NCBI RefSeq assembly: GCF_030464885.1
Contig: NZ_JALPRJ010000074.1
Coordinates: 1 to 40,376, forward strand
Reading direction: 5' to 3'
From: Caballeronia sp. SEWSISQ10-4 2
GTDB taxonomy: Bacteria > Pseudomonadota > Gammaproteobacteria > Burkholderiales > Burkholderiaceae
Length of the DNA: 40,376 nt
The notes beneath the pieces were generated by a model. It saw nothing but the letters and a program-made list of their open reading frames with translations. It made no database searches and was not told the origin of the DNA. Shown piece by piece: positions 1-7,148 of this stretch. A program made the position numbers and the translations under genes. The stretch's first letter is position 1, and each line of letters starts with the position of its first letter.

Positions 1-127
1 GCTAATAGTGATAAAGAGAACAGCTAAGACATAACGACCGCAGACGCAGAAAGCACCAACCCGGCGCCACCCCCGACCACCGCCCCCCCCCAAAAACCCC
101 GCCCAACCAGAACCCCGAGTGCGAACG
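1..127 (-). repeat. Dispersed 3'-flanking repeat, copy 1
   Basis: Read on the minus strand, this starts with CGTTCGCACTCGGGG (127 to 113), runs through a G/T-rich variable middle that includes a run of nine G (91 to 83), and ends in GCTGTTCTCTTTATCACTAT (24 to 5) followed by TAGC. The same two ends in the same order occur at 9012-9132 and 40176-40287. The copy begins 11 bp after the stop codon of the minus-strand binding protein at 139-1158. The window starts within a few bases of the repeat's right end, which may mean that an assembly broke at this repeat. No strong hairpin is visible. Function unknown. Confidence 0.85.
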
Positions 128-138
128 AAAACCAACGC

Positions 139-1158
139 TCATGTCTTCGCTATCTGCGTATCCGAGATCGCACGCACATCGATCCGCCTTGGCAGAATCG
201 CATCGCGAAAGGCGATATCCGCAACCCGCTGCAACGCGACAATGTCATTGTCCGCGACAAAACGCTGCTTCAGCGCGGATCGAGCAGTGATGGTCTTCGC
301 AGCATCGTAAGGAAGCCGGGTCAGCAACGCGTAGACATGCGCGTACGCATCGGGGTTGGCCACGGCCCAATCACCCGCGCGCTGCAAACGCTGGAGCACA
401 TCTGCAATGGCGAGGCGCTTCAGGGGATCGGCGGCAGCCGCCCCGGACGCCGTCACGAAACCCAGACCGCTATTGATCCCGGTGCCATCCCGCAGCACCC
501 GTGCGCCACGCTGAACTGCGGTCCCGAAGTACGGATCGAAGGTTGCCCATACGTCGATGCTTCCCGATTCGAATGCGGTAAACGCATCGACCGGCAAGAC
601 GAATCGTACCGAAACGTCGTTACGCGAGAGGCCCGCTTCGGCGAGCGCGCCATAGAGCTGAAATTGCGAAATGCTGCCACGTGCCGATGAAACGAACACC
701 GTGCGCCCCTTGAGTTCCGCCACGCTGCGCAGCTTCGAATCCGCCGGAACGAGGATGCCCAACTGCGCGCCCGAACCGACGCGCGTCGCAACGATCTTGA
801 GCGTCGGGTCGCCGACGGCAGCCGCCAGCACCGGCAAATCGCCTGCAGGCGCCAGGTCGACGGCGCCCGCACGCTGCGCTTCAAAGAGCGGCGCGGCACC
901 CTGGAAATTAGCCCACTTAAATGTATACGGCGTGCCGTCGAGAACCTTGGCGGCCTCGGCTAGCGCGCGCGTACCGCCCGCCTGATCGCCCAGCACAAGC
1001 GTGACGGAGCCCAGGGCCGCATCCGCAGCCCTGGCGGCTTGGGACGCGAAACCACCAAGCGCGGCGACGGCCGGCGCGGCGCCAAGCAAGCGCAATACGC
1101 GCCGCCGTCCAGCGGAAACATCAGAAACATCGGGACCATCGGAACCAGAAATTTGCAT
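139..1158 (-). CDS. ABC transporter substrate-binding protein, sulfonate/nitrate/taurine type (SsuA-like)
   Basis: This is a predicted periplasmic solute-binding protein of 339 residues, the usual length for the SsuA/TauA/NrtA group, which binds alkanesulfonates, taurine, nitrate or related small anions for an ABC importer. The N-terminus has a twin-arginine-like export signal (GRRRVLRLLG, then a hydrophobic stretch, cleavage likely after SQAARA near residue 44). The body shows family features such as LKGRTVFVSSARGS, the segment where this group usually has a glycine-rich K-G-x-x-V-x-V motif, and FESGSIDVWATFDPYF, where the family typically reads DAW..WDP. No permease or ATPase lies next to it inside the window. 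The repeat lies 11 bp downstream and the next gene upstream is divergent, so it looks like an orphan binding protein unless partners lie beyond the left edge. The ligand cannot be read from sequence. Confidence 0.85.
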   Translation of the reverse strand: MQISGSDGPDVSDVSAGRRRVLRLLGAAPAVAALGGFASQAARAADAALGSVTLVLGDQAGGTRALAEAAKVLDGTPYTFKWANFQGAAPLFEAQRAGAVDLAPAGDLPVLAAAVGDPTLKIVATRVGSGAQLGILVPADSKLRSVAELKGRTVFVSSARGSISQFQLYGALAEAGLSRNDVSVRFVLPVDAFTAFESGSIDVWATFDPYFGTAVQRGARVLRDGTGINSGLGFVTASGAAAADPLKRLAIADVLQRLQRAGDWAVANPDAYAHVYALLTRLPYDAAKTITARSALKQRFVADNDIVALQRVADIAFRDAILPRRIDVRAISDTQIAKT

Positions 1159-1394
1159 AAATCCTCGCAGGCGAAATCAACGCCCAGAGTAGCGACGCCG
1201 CACCGCCTTGAGAATTATTCAATTCCGATATGGTTATGACCGACGGATACTTAAGCAACGCAGGTTTCAGCGTGATGCTTAACGCGCTTAGCGGCACGCG
1301 TCGGCTTAGGCCACGCTAAGCGATCCACAAGAAAAACGGTGACGACGACCCGCAACGCCGCCGCAGCTTCCATCGCCCCTTCTCCGAAAAAATA

Positions 1395-1428
1395 TTGACA
1401 ACCTATCTTAAGATATATATCTTAAGAT
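1395..1428 (+). promoter_or_regulatory. Promoter with 24-bp palindromic operator upstream of the yqjI-like gene
   Basis: A perfect -35 box TTGACA lies at 1395-1400. It is followed by two copies of the self-complementary 10-mer ATCTTAAGAT at 1405-1414 and 1419-1428, joined by ATAT, which together form one 24-bp perfect palindrome. With a 17-bp spacer the -10 would be TATCTT at 1418-1423, inside the palindrome, so a protein bound there would block RNA polymerase. PadR-family repressors commonly bind such AT-rich palindromes in their own promoters, so autoregulation by the next gene is the likely role. The rest of 1159-1394 holds only upstream sequence for the divergent binding-protein gene; I see no gene in it. 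Confidence 0.75.
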
Positions 1429-1457
1429 GTGTTTTACGATATTAAAGGAGCTCCGCC

Positions 1458-2168
1458 ATGAGACATCACCGAAGCCGCGACTTCGCACACCCGCACGCCG
1501 GATTCGAATCTTCAGACCGTTTTTCCCTGCATGCGCTGTGGCATGCAATCGGACGCCACCACCACCGCCATCACGACGACAGCCGGTTCCCCGGCGCCCC
1601 GGGAGGATTCGGTGGAGGCGGTGACGACTGCATGCCGCGCGGTCGCAAATTTACGTCCGACGATCTTCAATTGCTTCTGCTTGCGCTTCTGGCCGAACAA
1701 CCGCGCCACGGCTACGAGTTGATCAAGGCGCTCGAAGTTCGATCGAACGGTTTCTATAGCCCGAGTCCGGGCATGGTCTATCCAGCGCTGACTTATCTGG
1801 AGGAATTGGGCTATGCAACGGTTGAGGTAGAAGGCAATCGTAAGCGTTATGCCTTAGCCGATCCCGGCCGCGATTATCTGGCGGCTAACCGGGAACGCGT
1901 CGACCTGATGCTGGCCAAGCTAAGCCATTTCGCCCGCAAGATGGATTCGGTACGCCGCGCGTTTGCAGGCGAAGCACCCGATGAAAACGCGGACGCTAAC
2001 GGCGACAGCAACGCCTGGCTGCCCGAGTTTATCCAGGCGCGCCGCGCGCTTAAGCACGCGCTGCTGATTCGAACCGACGCCCCCGCTAGCGAGCAACGCC
2101 GCATCGCAGCCATCCTTGCGCGCGCTACCGCCGAGATAGAAGGCAAAGCCGCCGGCGATGCGGCATGA
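1458..2168 (+). CDS. yqjI: PadR-family metal-responsive repressor, YqjI-like
   Basis: This 236-residue protein is a PadR-type winged-helix repressor. The helix-turn-helix region lies at about residues 65-140 (LLLLALLAEQPRHGYELIKAL, with the PadR hallmark HGYELIKAL, then SPGMVYPALTYLEELG). In front of it is a roughly 60-residue extension rich in histidine (HHHRHH near residues 34-39), then glycine, then DDC. E. coli YqjI has the same plan: a metal-binding N-terminal extension fused to a PadR domain that responds to nickel and represses the yqjH reductase gene. The next gene here is the yqjH counterpart, which supports the assignment. The start ATG has the strong ribosome site AAAGGAG (1444-1450) at 7 bp. 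The upstream palindrome at 1405-1428 is the obvious operator. The inducing metal is inferred, not shown. Confidence 0.88.
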   Translation: MRHHRSRDFAHPHAGFESSDRFSLHALWHAIGRHHHRHHDDSRFPGAPGGFGGGGDDCMPRGRKFTSDDLQLLLLALLAEQPRHGYELIKALEVRSNGFYSPSPGMVYPALTYLEELGYATVEVEGNRKRYALADPGRDYLAANRERVDLMLAKLSHFARKMDSVRRAFAGEAPDENADANGDSNAWLPEFIQARRALKHALLIRTDAPASEQRRIAAILARATAEIEGKAAGDAA

Positions 2169-2200
2169 ACCAACACTCAAGAGTCACAAGAGAAAGCACA

Positions 2201-3016
2201 ATGCAAAACAGACCCGATCTGGCGGTCGGCCGTGTCCGCCATCAACTTAAATTCCGCTTGGCTCAAGTCAAGCGCGTGCAACCGCTGACGCCCCATCTCG
2301 TGCGCGTCACGTTAAGCGGCGACGATCTCCACGACTTCGAATCCGCGTCTTTCGACGACCACATCAAGGTCTTCTTTCCGCCGCCCGGAGCCGACAAACC
2401 CGTCATGCCCAGTGCTGGTCCGAACGGTCCGGTTTTTGCCGACGACCAGCCGCGGCCAATCGCTCGAGACTTCACACCGCGTCGATACGATCGCGAAGCG
2501 GGCGAGCTGGATATAGAATTCGCGCTGCACGAGGCGGGACCGGCCGCTATCTGGGCCGCGCAAGCCCAGGTTGGACAGTACCTGGGAATCGGCGGCCCGC
2601 GTGGCTCCTTCACCATTCCCACCGGTTTCGACTGGCATCTGCTGATTGGCGACGAGACGGCGCTGCCCGCCATCGCACGTCGACTGGAAGAGTTGCCGTC
2701 GGGAACACGCGTTGCAACGCTGATCGAAGTGGAAGATCCGTCGGCACGAATCGATTTCGCGACACAGGCTGACCTGTATGCCGAGTGGCGCTATCGCAGC
2801 GAATCGGACTTCCCCGGCGGCGCCTTGTTGCTGGCCTTGCGCGAGATGTATCTGCCGACCGGCGAAGGGTATGTCTGGGCCGCGGGCGAAGCCACGATCA
2901 TGCGCGCAGTGCGTCAGCACCTATGCACGGAACGCGGTATCGACAAGACCCGTATTCGCGCCGCGAGTTACTGGAAACGAGGCGTGGAAGCCGTTCACGA
3001 ATCGATCGACGACTAA
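2201..3016 (+). CDS. yqjH: Siderophore-interacting FAD protein / ferric-siderophore reductase, YqjH-like
   Basis: This 271-residue protein belongs to the siderophore-interacting protein (ViuB/YqjH) family, cytoplasmic flavoproteins that reduce ferric siderophores with NAD(P)H to release iron. Visible features are the FAD-binding motif RDFTPRRY (about residue 90), GPRGSF for the flavin phosphate region, a central GDETALPAIARRLEEL nucleotide-binding segment, and the family C-terminus RIRAASYWKRG. An in-frame ATG at 2165 overlaps the yqjI stop codon and would add 12 residues. I prefer ATG 2201 because AGAGAAAG sits just upstream and the family usually begins close to the RVRHQLKFR segment. It is co-directional with yqjI and so probably in its transcript, linking metal sensing to iron handling. 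In E. coli the two genes are divergent, so this order is a rearranged version of that pair. Confidence 0.9.
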   Translation: MQNRPDLAVGRVRHQLKFRLAQVKRVQPLTPHLVRVTLSGDDLHDFESASFDDHIKVFFPPPGADKPVMPSAGPNGPVFADDQPRPIARDFTPRRYDREAGELDIEFALHEAGPAAIWAAQAQVGQYLGIGGPRGSFTIPTGFDWHLLIGDETALPAIARRLEELPSGTRVATLIEVEDPSARIDFATQADLYAEWRYRSESDFPGGALLLALREMYLPTGEGYVWAAGEATIMRAVRQHLCTERGIDKTRIRAASYWKRGVEAVHESIDD

Positions 3017-3068
3017 CTCGCGTCTCCGCCGCTTTAGCCGCTGGAATAGAATTAATAAGGATAGCTAT

Positions 3069-4322
3069 ATGTATAGTCTAGACGCAAGCCGCGAGCGGCA
3101 CCTTCTTTGGTTGCTCGCGCTCACACAGTTCACCATCATCATGGACTTCATGATCATGATGCCGCTCGGCCCGCAGATCATGCGGAGCTTTCAGATATCA
3201 CCGGCCGCGTTCGCCACCGTGGTTTCAGTCTACTCGTGGTGCGCAGGTCTCTCGGGCCTGTTCGCTGCCACTTATATCGACCGATTCGATCGCCGCCGTC
3301 TTCTGTTAGCGGTGTACGCGCTGTTCGCGCTGTCGAACCTGGCCTGCGCCTGCGCCACCAGCTTTCCCATGCTGCTGATCGCGCGAGCTTTTGCAGGCAT
3401 CACCGGTGGCGTGCTGGGGTCGGTCATCATGGCGATCGTCGCGGACGTCATTCCTGCCGCCCGGCGCGGCGCCGCGACCGGTACGATCATGACAGCCTTT
3501 TCGCTGGCGGCGGTCGCGGGCGTACCGGCAGGCGTTCTGTTGGGCGCGCATTTCGGATGGTTCGCGCCGTTCATCTTGCTGACGGCATTGTCGATCCTGA
3601 TCTGGCTGGGCGGGATGCGCATCGTGCCTTCGTTAGCCGAGCACCTGAACCGCAAGCAACCCGCTTTAAGCAGCGTGCTACCCGCGCTTTGGCGGCTGGT
3701 TTCGACCCCGCGCTACCTCAACGCGTTTGCACTAACCTTCATCGCAATGGCTTCGCAGATGCTGGTGATCCCGTTCATCTCGCCTATGCTCGTGGCCAAC
3801 CACGGCGTGGCTCCCGCACAGTTGTCATGGCTTTATATGGCGGGCGGCGCCGCAACGTTCTTCACATCGCGGCTCGTCGGCCGGCTCTCCGATCGCTATG
3901 GCAGCCGCCGGATATTCCGCGTGATGGTGGTCCTGTCCTTGCTGCCCGTGCTGTTCATGACTCACCTGCCGGGCTTGCCGTTTTTCGCCATGGTGTTGCT
4001 TTTCCCCGTGTTCATGGTGATCGTGTCCGGACGCATGGTGCCGATGCAGGCGTTGCTGACGACCGTTCCGGAGCCGGCTAACCGTGGCGCTTTCCTTAGC
4101 ACGAACAGCGCGCTGCAAGCACTCGGAGCGGGTTGCGGGGCGTGGTTGGGCGGACTGTGGCTGTCGATCAGCCCGACTGGAACTATTGAAGGTTATGGTC
4201 TCAACGGATGGCTCGCAGCCGGACTCGTATCGTTTGCGGCGATCTGGGTCGGCCGCGTGAAAGCGGCGTCAGAGAGAGCCGTCATGCCCCCCATTGCCGG
4301 CGAACCGCTGGGCGAAGCGTAA
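3069..4322 (+). CDS. Major facilitator superfamily permease, substrate unknown
   Basis: This 417-residue inner-membrane protein has about twelve hydrophobic segments and the MFS motif A-like loops DRFDRRRLLL (after TM2) and GRLSDRYGSRRIFR (after TM8). It resembles drug/sugar-efflux type MFS proteins, but no substrate can be named. The start at ATG 3069 is chosen because AAGGA (3057-3061) lies 7 bp upstream; a longer open frame reaching back into yqjH is an overlap artefact. It follows yqjH by 52 bp on the same strand and may share regulation with the metal-responsive module. That would fit export of a metal, siderophore or metal-related toxic compound, but this is inference from position only. 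Confidence 0.85.
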   Translation: MYSLDASRERHLLWLLALTQFTIIMDFMIMMPLGPQIMRSFQISPAAFATVVSVYSWCAGLSGLFAATYIDRFDRRRLLLAVYALFALSNLACACATSFPMLLIARAFAGITGGVLGSVIMAIVADVIPAARRGAATGTIMTAFSLAAVAGVPAGVLLGAHFGWFAPFILLTALSILIWLGGMRIVPSLAEHLNRKQPALSSVLPALWRLVSTPRYLNAFALTFIAMASQMLVIPFISPMLVANHGVAPAQLSWLYMAGGAATFFTSRLVGRLSDRYGSRRIFRVMVVLSLLPVLFMTHLPGLPFFAMVLLFPVFMVIVSGRMVPMQALLTTVPEPANRGAFLSTNSALQALGAGCGAWLGGLWLSISPTGTIEGYGLNGWLAAGLVSFAAIWVGRVKAASERAVMPPIAGEPLGEA

Positions 4323-4393
4323 CCAGTACGCCGATAAAGACGAACCCTGAGCAAATGCGCCCACTTTCCCAACATGCAGTCAGGAGACTGCAT

Positions 4394-4744
4394 ATGACAT
4401 CGTCGAACAAAGCGCTGCTCAAGAGCGTGGCGCAACGAAACGCTGCGGCTGTTTTCGCCGCACTGGGCGATGAGACGCGCCTGCGTCTCATCGCCGTCCT
4501 GTGTGCCGGAAGCGCGATGTCGATCGCGCAGCGCACGGCCGGCACGGACATCACGCGGCAATCGGTTACCCAGCACCTGCAGGTGTTGGCAAACGCGGGA
4601 CTGGTCCGCGACGTCAAGGTCGGGCGCGAGCGCCTGTGGGAATTCGAACCGACGCATCTGAAAGCTGCCCGCCGGTCCCTTGAAATGATCGCGCAGCAGT
4701 GGGATCACGCGCTGATGAAACTAAAGCTGGCCGTAGAGGATTGA
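4394..4744 (+). CDS. ArsR-family winged-helix regulator
   Basis: This is a small (116 residues) DNA-binding protein with the typical ArsR fold: AAVFAALGDETRLRLIAVL (helices 1-2), then the recognition part ITRQSVTQHLQVLANAGLVRDVKVGRERLWEF. It has only one cysteine and no CxC or metal-ligand cluster, so it probably does not sense arsenic or zinc. It is closer to the ArsR subgroup usually paired with SRPBCC (START-like) proteins, but no such partner is present. Start ATG 4394 has AGGAG (4382-4386) at 7 bp. It follows the MFS gene by 71 bp on the same strand, and the convergent ureohydrolase gene ends 39 bp beyond it. Target genes unknown. Confidence 0.88.
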   Translation: MTSSNKALLKSVAQRNAAAVFAALGDETRLRLIAVLCAGSAMSIAQRTAGTDITRQSVTQHLQVLANAGLVRDVKVGRERLWEFEPTHLKAARRSLEMIAQQWDHALMKLKLAVED

Positions 4745-4783
4745 TCGCAAGGGGACCCCGGGGCCGCTAGTGCGGCGCGGCAG

Positions 4784-5749
4784 TCAGCGTCGGTTATCGA
4801 AATAACCTGCACGAATCGCGCTGCCGATCAGGTTGAGAATCAGGCGGCCCGCCGTGATGCACGAGATCTGGTTGACGTCTTTCTCAGGCTGAATCTCGAC
4901 GAGATCCATACCCACCACACGTCCCTTCTTCACGAGGCCATGAATCAGCTTGCGTGCTTGCAGGAAAGTCACGCCACCCGGCGCCGGTCCCGCAACGGCG
5001 GGCATGACGGACGGATCGAGGCCGTCGGCGTCGATGGTCAGATAATAGTTGCCGCCGTCAGGAATGCGAGCGAGCACGGCATCCATGCCGACGTCGTGAA
5101 GCTCGTACGCGGTAATCAGCTCTGAGCCGTAAGCCTTGGCCGCGCGCAATTCTTCCGGCCGGCCGCTGCCCTGCGCACGCAACCCGATCTGCACGATCTT
5201 CGCAACGTGCTTCATCTCCGAGGCCCGACGGATTGGGCTGGAGAGACCGTCACGCACACCGTTCACTTCGTCACGCCAGTCCAGGTGCGCATCGACGTGA
5301 ACAAGCGTGATCGGGCCGAGGCTGTCGAAGGCACGCAACACGGGCGTCGTAATGCCATGGTCGCCACCCATCACGATCGGCAATGCGCCAGCCGCGAGAA
5401 GCTTTCGGACCACCGTTTCCACGCGCTCATAATGGCTGCCGGGGGCAGCCAGGTCCGCGATCACATCGCCGCAATCGACGAAGCGGATATCGTCGCGTTC
5501 CTGCAAGAGCGGACCGTCGATATCGAAATCATAGTGACCGGGCGAGCGGACCACGCGATCAGTTGCCTGACGAATCGCCGTCGGTGCGTTGGTCTGGTCA
5601 TTGGTAAAGTCGGCGGCGGAATACGCGGAGCCGTAAGGCATGCCGAGCACGGCGATGTCCGCATCGAGGTTGTCGAGGTCCAACGCAAGATCCGAGTACA
5701 GCAGAGTCTTGTGTCCGGTTTTAGGCGGAACGGTAAGCGGTTTTTTCAT
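4784..5749 (-). CDS. Arginase/agmatinase-family ureohydrolase
   Basis: This 321-residue protein belongs to the binuclear manganese ureohydrolase family, which hydrolyses guanidino compounds (agmatine, arginine, guanidinobutyrate and others) to urea plus an amine. The metal ligands are visible: H131 in GGDHG, D153/H155/D157 in DAHLD, and D240/D242 in TIDADGLDP. The HGTxFRRA segment of E. coli agmatinase, which carries a catalytic-site histidine, reads LSSPIRRA here, so the substrate may not be agmatine. Start ATG 5749 (MKKPLTVPP) is preferred over a longer frame because AAAGGA lies just upstream on the minus strand. It is last in the operon with an amino-acid importer (50 bp after the permease), which suggests that it degrades the imported guanidino substrate. 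Confidence 0.87.
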   Translation of the reverse strand: MKKPLTVPPKTGHKTLLYSDLALDLDNLDADIAVLGMPYGSAYSAADFTNDQTNAPTAIRQATDRVVRSPGHYDFDIDGPLLQERDDIRFVDCGDVIADLAAPGSHYERVETVVRKLLAAGALPIVMGGDHGITTPVLRAFDSLGPITLVHVDAHLDWRDEVNGVRDGLSSPIRRASEMKHVAKIVQIGLRAQGSGRPEELRAAKAYGSELITAYELHDVGMDAVLARIPDGGNYYLTIDADGLDPSVMPAVAGPAPGGVTFLQARKLIHGLVKKGRVVGMDLVEIQPEKDVNQISCITAGRLILNLIGSAIRAGYFDNRR

Positions 5750-5799
5750 GATTAGGTATCCTTTATTTAAAACGAATACATGCGCTGTGATGACCGGCG

Positions 5800-6462
5800 T
5801 CAGACGCGCCGGTAACGGGTTGCGTAGCGCTCCGACCACTGCCCTGCGATGTCGAGCAGCACACTGCATAGCCAGTAGATCAGCGCGGTAGTGCCGAGCA
5901 CTTCGACATAGGCGAAGGTATCGGCGGTAAGCAGGTTGCTCTGATACGTGAGTTCCGTGAGGCTCATGACGGAGAAGATCGACGAGTCCTTGAACATCAT
6001 GATCGTGAGGCTGGTGGTGGCCGGTGCGAGATAACCAAAGATCTGCGGCAGCACGACATGACGCTGGACCTGAAGCCCGGTCAGTCCCAGCGACCGCGCG
6101 GCCTGGACCTGCCCATGCGCGAGGCTGCCGAACGCAGCGCGCAGGATTTCGCAGAAGTATCCGCCGGTATAGAAAGCGGTAGCAGCGACGCCGATGGCAA
6201 ATGCGGGCATGGCAACGCCGATTTTCGGCAAGCCGAAGAAGCTTAGATAAACGAGGATCAGGAATGGCACATTACGCACGATCTCTACATAAACCAGCGC
6301 GCTCGTCCGCAGCACGCACCACGAGGAAGCGCGAAAATAGGCAGCAATTGTTCCGAGCACGATGCCAAGCGGAATGCCGAGCACGCAGACTTGCGCCGTT
6401 ACCTTGAGCCCCTTGAGAAGCGGCAGGATGGACGACTCGACGATGCCAAGGTCAATGGACAT
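5800..6462 (-). CDS. Polar amino-acid ABC transporter permease (HisM/GlnP type), second subunit
   Basis: This 220-residue integral membrane protein is an inner-membrane subunit of a polar amino-acid importer. It has about five hydrophobic segments and the cytoplasmic EAA-like loop AARSLGLTGLQVQRHVVLPQIF that docks to the ATPase. Typical family sequences include YVEIVRNVPFLILVYL and AFYTGGYFCEILRAAFGS. The start is set at ATG 6462 (MSIDLGIVESS), which overlaps the end of the upstream permease gene by 11 bp, a sign of translational coupling; the longer open frame above it runs inside that gene. Members of this family carry histidine, arginine, lysine, glutamine or opines, and the adjacent ureohydrolase favours an arginine-like or other guanidino compound. 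Confidence 0.9.
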   Translation of the reverse strand: MSIDLGIVESSILPLLKGLKVTAQVCVLGIPLGIVLGTIAAYFRASSWCVLRTSALVYVEIVRNVPFLILVYLSFFGLPKIGVAMPAFAIGVAATAFYTGGYFCEILRAAFGSLAHGQVQAARSLGLTGLQVQRHVVLPQIFGYLAPATTSLTIMMFKDSSIFSVMSLTELTYQSNLLTADTFAYVEVLGTTALIYWLCSVLLDIAGQWSERYATRYRRV

Positions 6463-7144
6463 TGGGCAGCACCTTCGCCACGCGGCGCTCGATCCCACGC
6501 GATGCCGACGACGCGAGAAACAGGATCGCGAAGTAGACCACCGCCGTTGCGGAGAATACCTGTAAGGGCAAATTTGTCTGCAGCGTGGCATCACGCGCGA
6601 CAGTCGCCAGATCATGTACCGCGATAATCGACATCAGCGAGGAAGCCTTCAGCAACATCGTGAATTCGTTGGTCAGCGGCGGTATGGAACGATAGAAAAG
6701 CTGTGGAAAAACGATGTAGCGCCACACCTGCACCCGCGGCATGCCGAGTGCCCGTGCGGCCGGGATCTGCCCGCGACCGAGCGAGTTCAGCGCGCCGCGC
6801 AGGATCTCCGACACATACGCCGCCGTGTTCAGCGCCAGTGCGAGAATGCCGGCTTGCAACGGTGAAAGGGGCAAGTTGAGCACGGCAGGCAGGACGTAAT
6901 ACGCGACCAGCATCTGGATCAATGCAGGCGTGCCGCGTATCACGCTGACATAGACGATCACGACCCCGGCGAGCGTGCGTCCGCCATGCTGACGCAGGAG
7001 CAGCAGCAGCGAGCCGATCACGATGCCGAGCACAAACGCCGCCACGCTTGCTGCAATCGTGGTGATGGCGCCCTCGGCGACATCGTGAAGGAACGGCCCG
7101 AGTGCGGCGAGTTGGCTGCTCAGCGATGCAAACATGCCGTGCAC
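6452..7144 (-). CDS. Polar amino-acid ABC transporter permease (HisQ/GlnP type), first subunit
   Basis: This 230-residue inner-membrane permease pairs with the next gene to form the channel of a polar amino-acid importer. It has the family signatures YVSVIRGTPALIQMLVAYY near residue 90 and the EAA-like loop AARALGMPRVQVWRYIVFPQLF, which contacts the ATPase. It starts only 4 bp after the binding-protein stop codon and overlaps the second permease by 11 bp, so all three are surely one transcript. A second ATG lies at codon 4 (7135), so the exact start is uncertain by three residues. No ATP-binding subunit is encoded in this operon. Confidence 0.9.
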   Translation of the reverse strand: MHGMFASLSSQLAALGPFLHDVAEGAITTIAASVAAFVLGIVIGSLLLLLRQHGGRTLAGVVIVYVSVIRGTPALIQMLVAYYVLPAVLNLPLSPLQAGILALALNTAAYVSEILRGALNSLGRGQIPAARALGMPRVQVWRYIVFPQLFYRSIPPLTNEFTMLLKASSLMSIIAVHDLATVARDATLQTNLPLQVFSATAVVYFAILFLASSASRGIERRVAKVLPNVH

Positions 7145-7148
7145 TGGC

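Noticed and set aside
83..91. Run of nine C (nine G on the minus strand) considered as a phase-variable tract
   Set aside because: It lies in the variable centre of the repeat and not in a gene or promoter, so contingency switching is not supported.
3107..4081. 324-residue frame inside the MFS permease gene
   Set aside because: A +2 frame overlap in high-GC DNA with His/Arg-rich sequence; the permease frame shows membrane segments and MFS loops.
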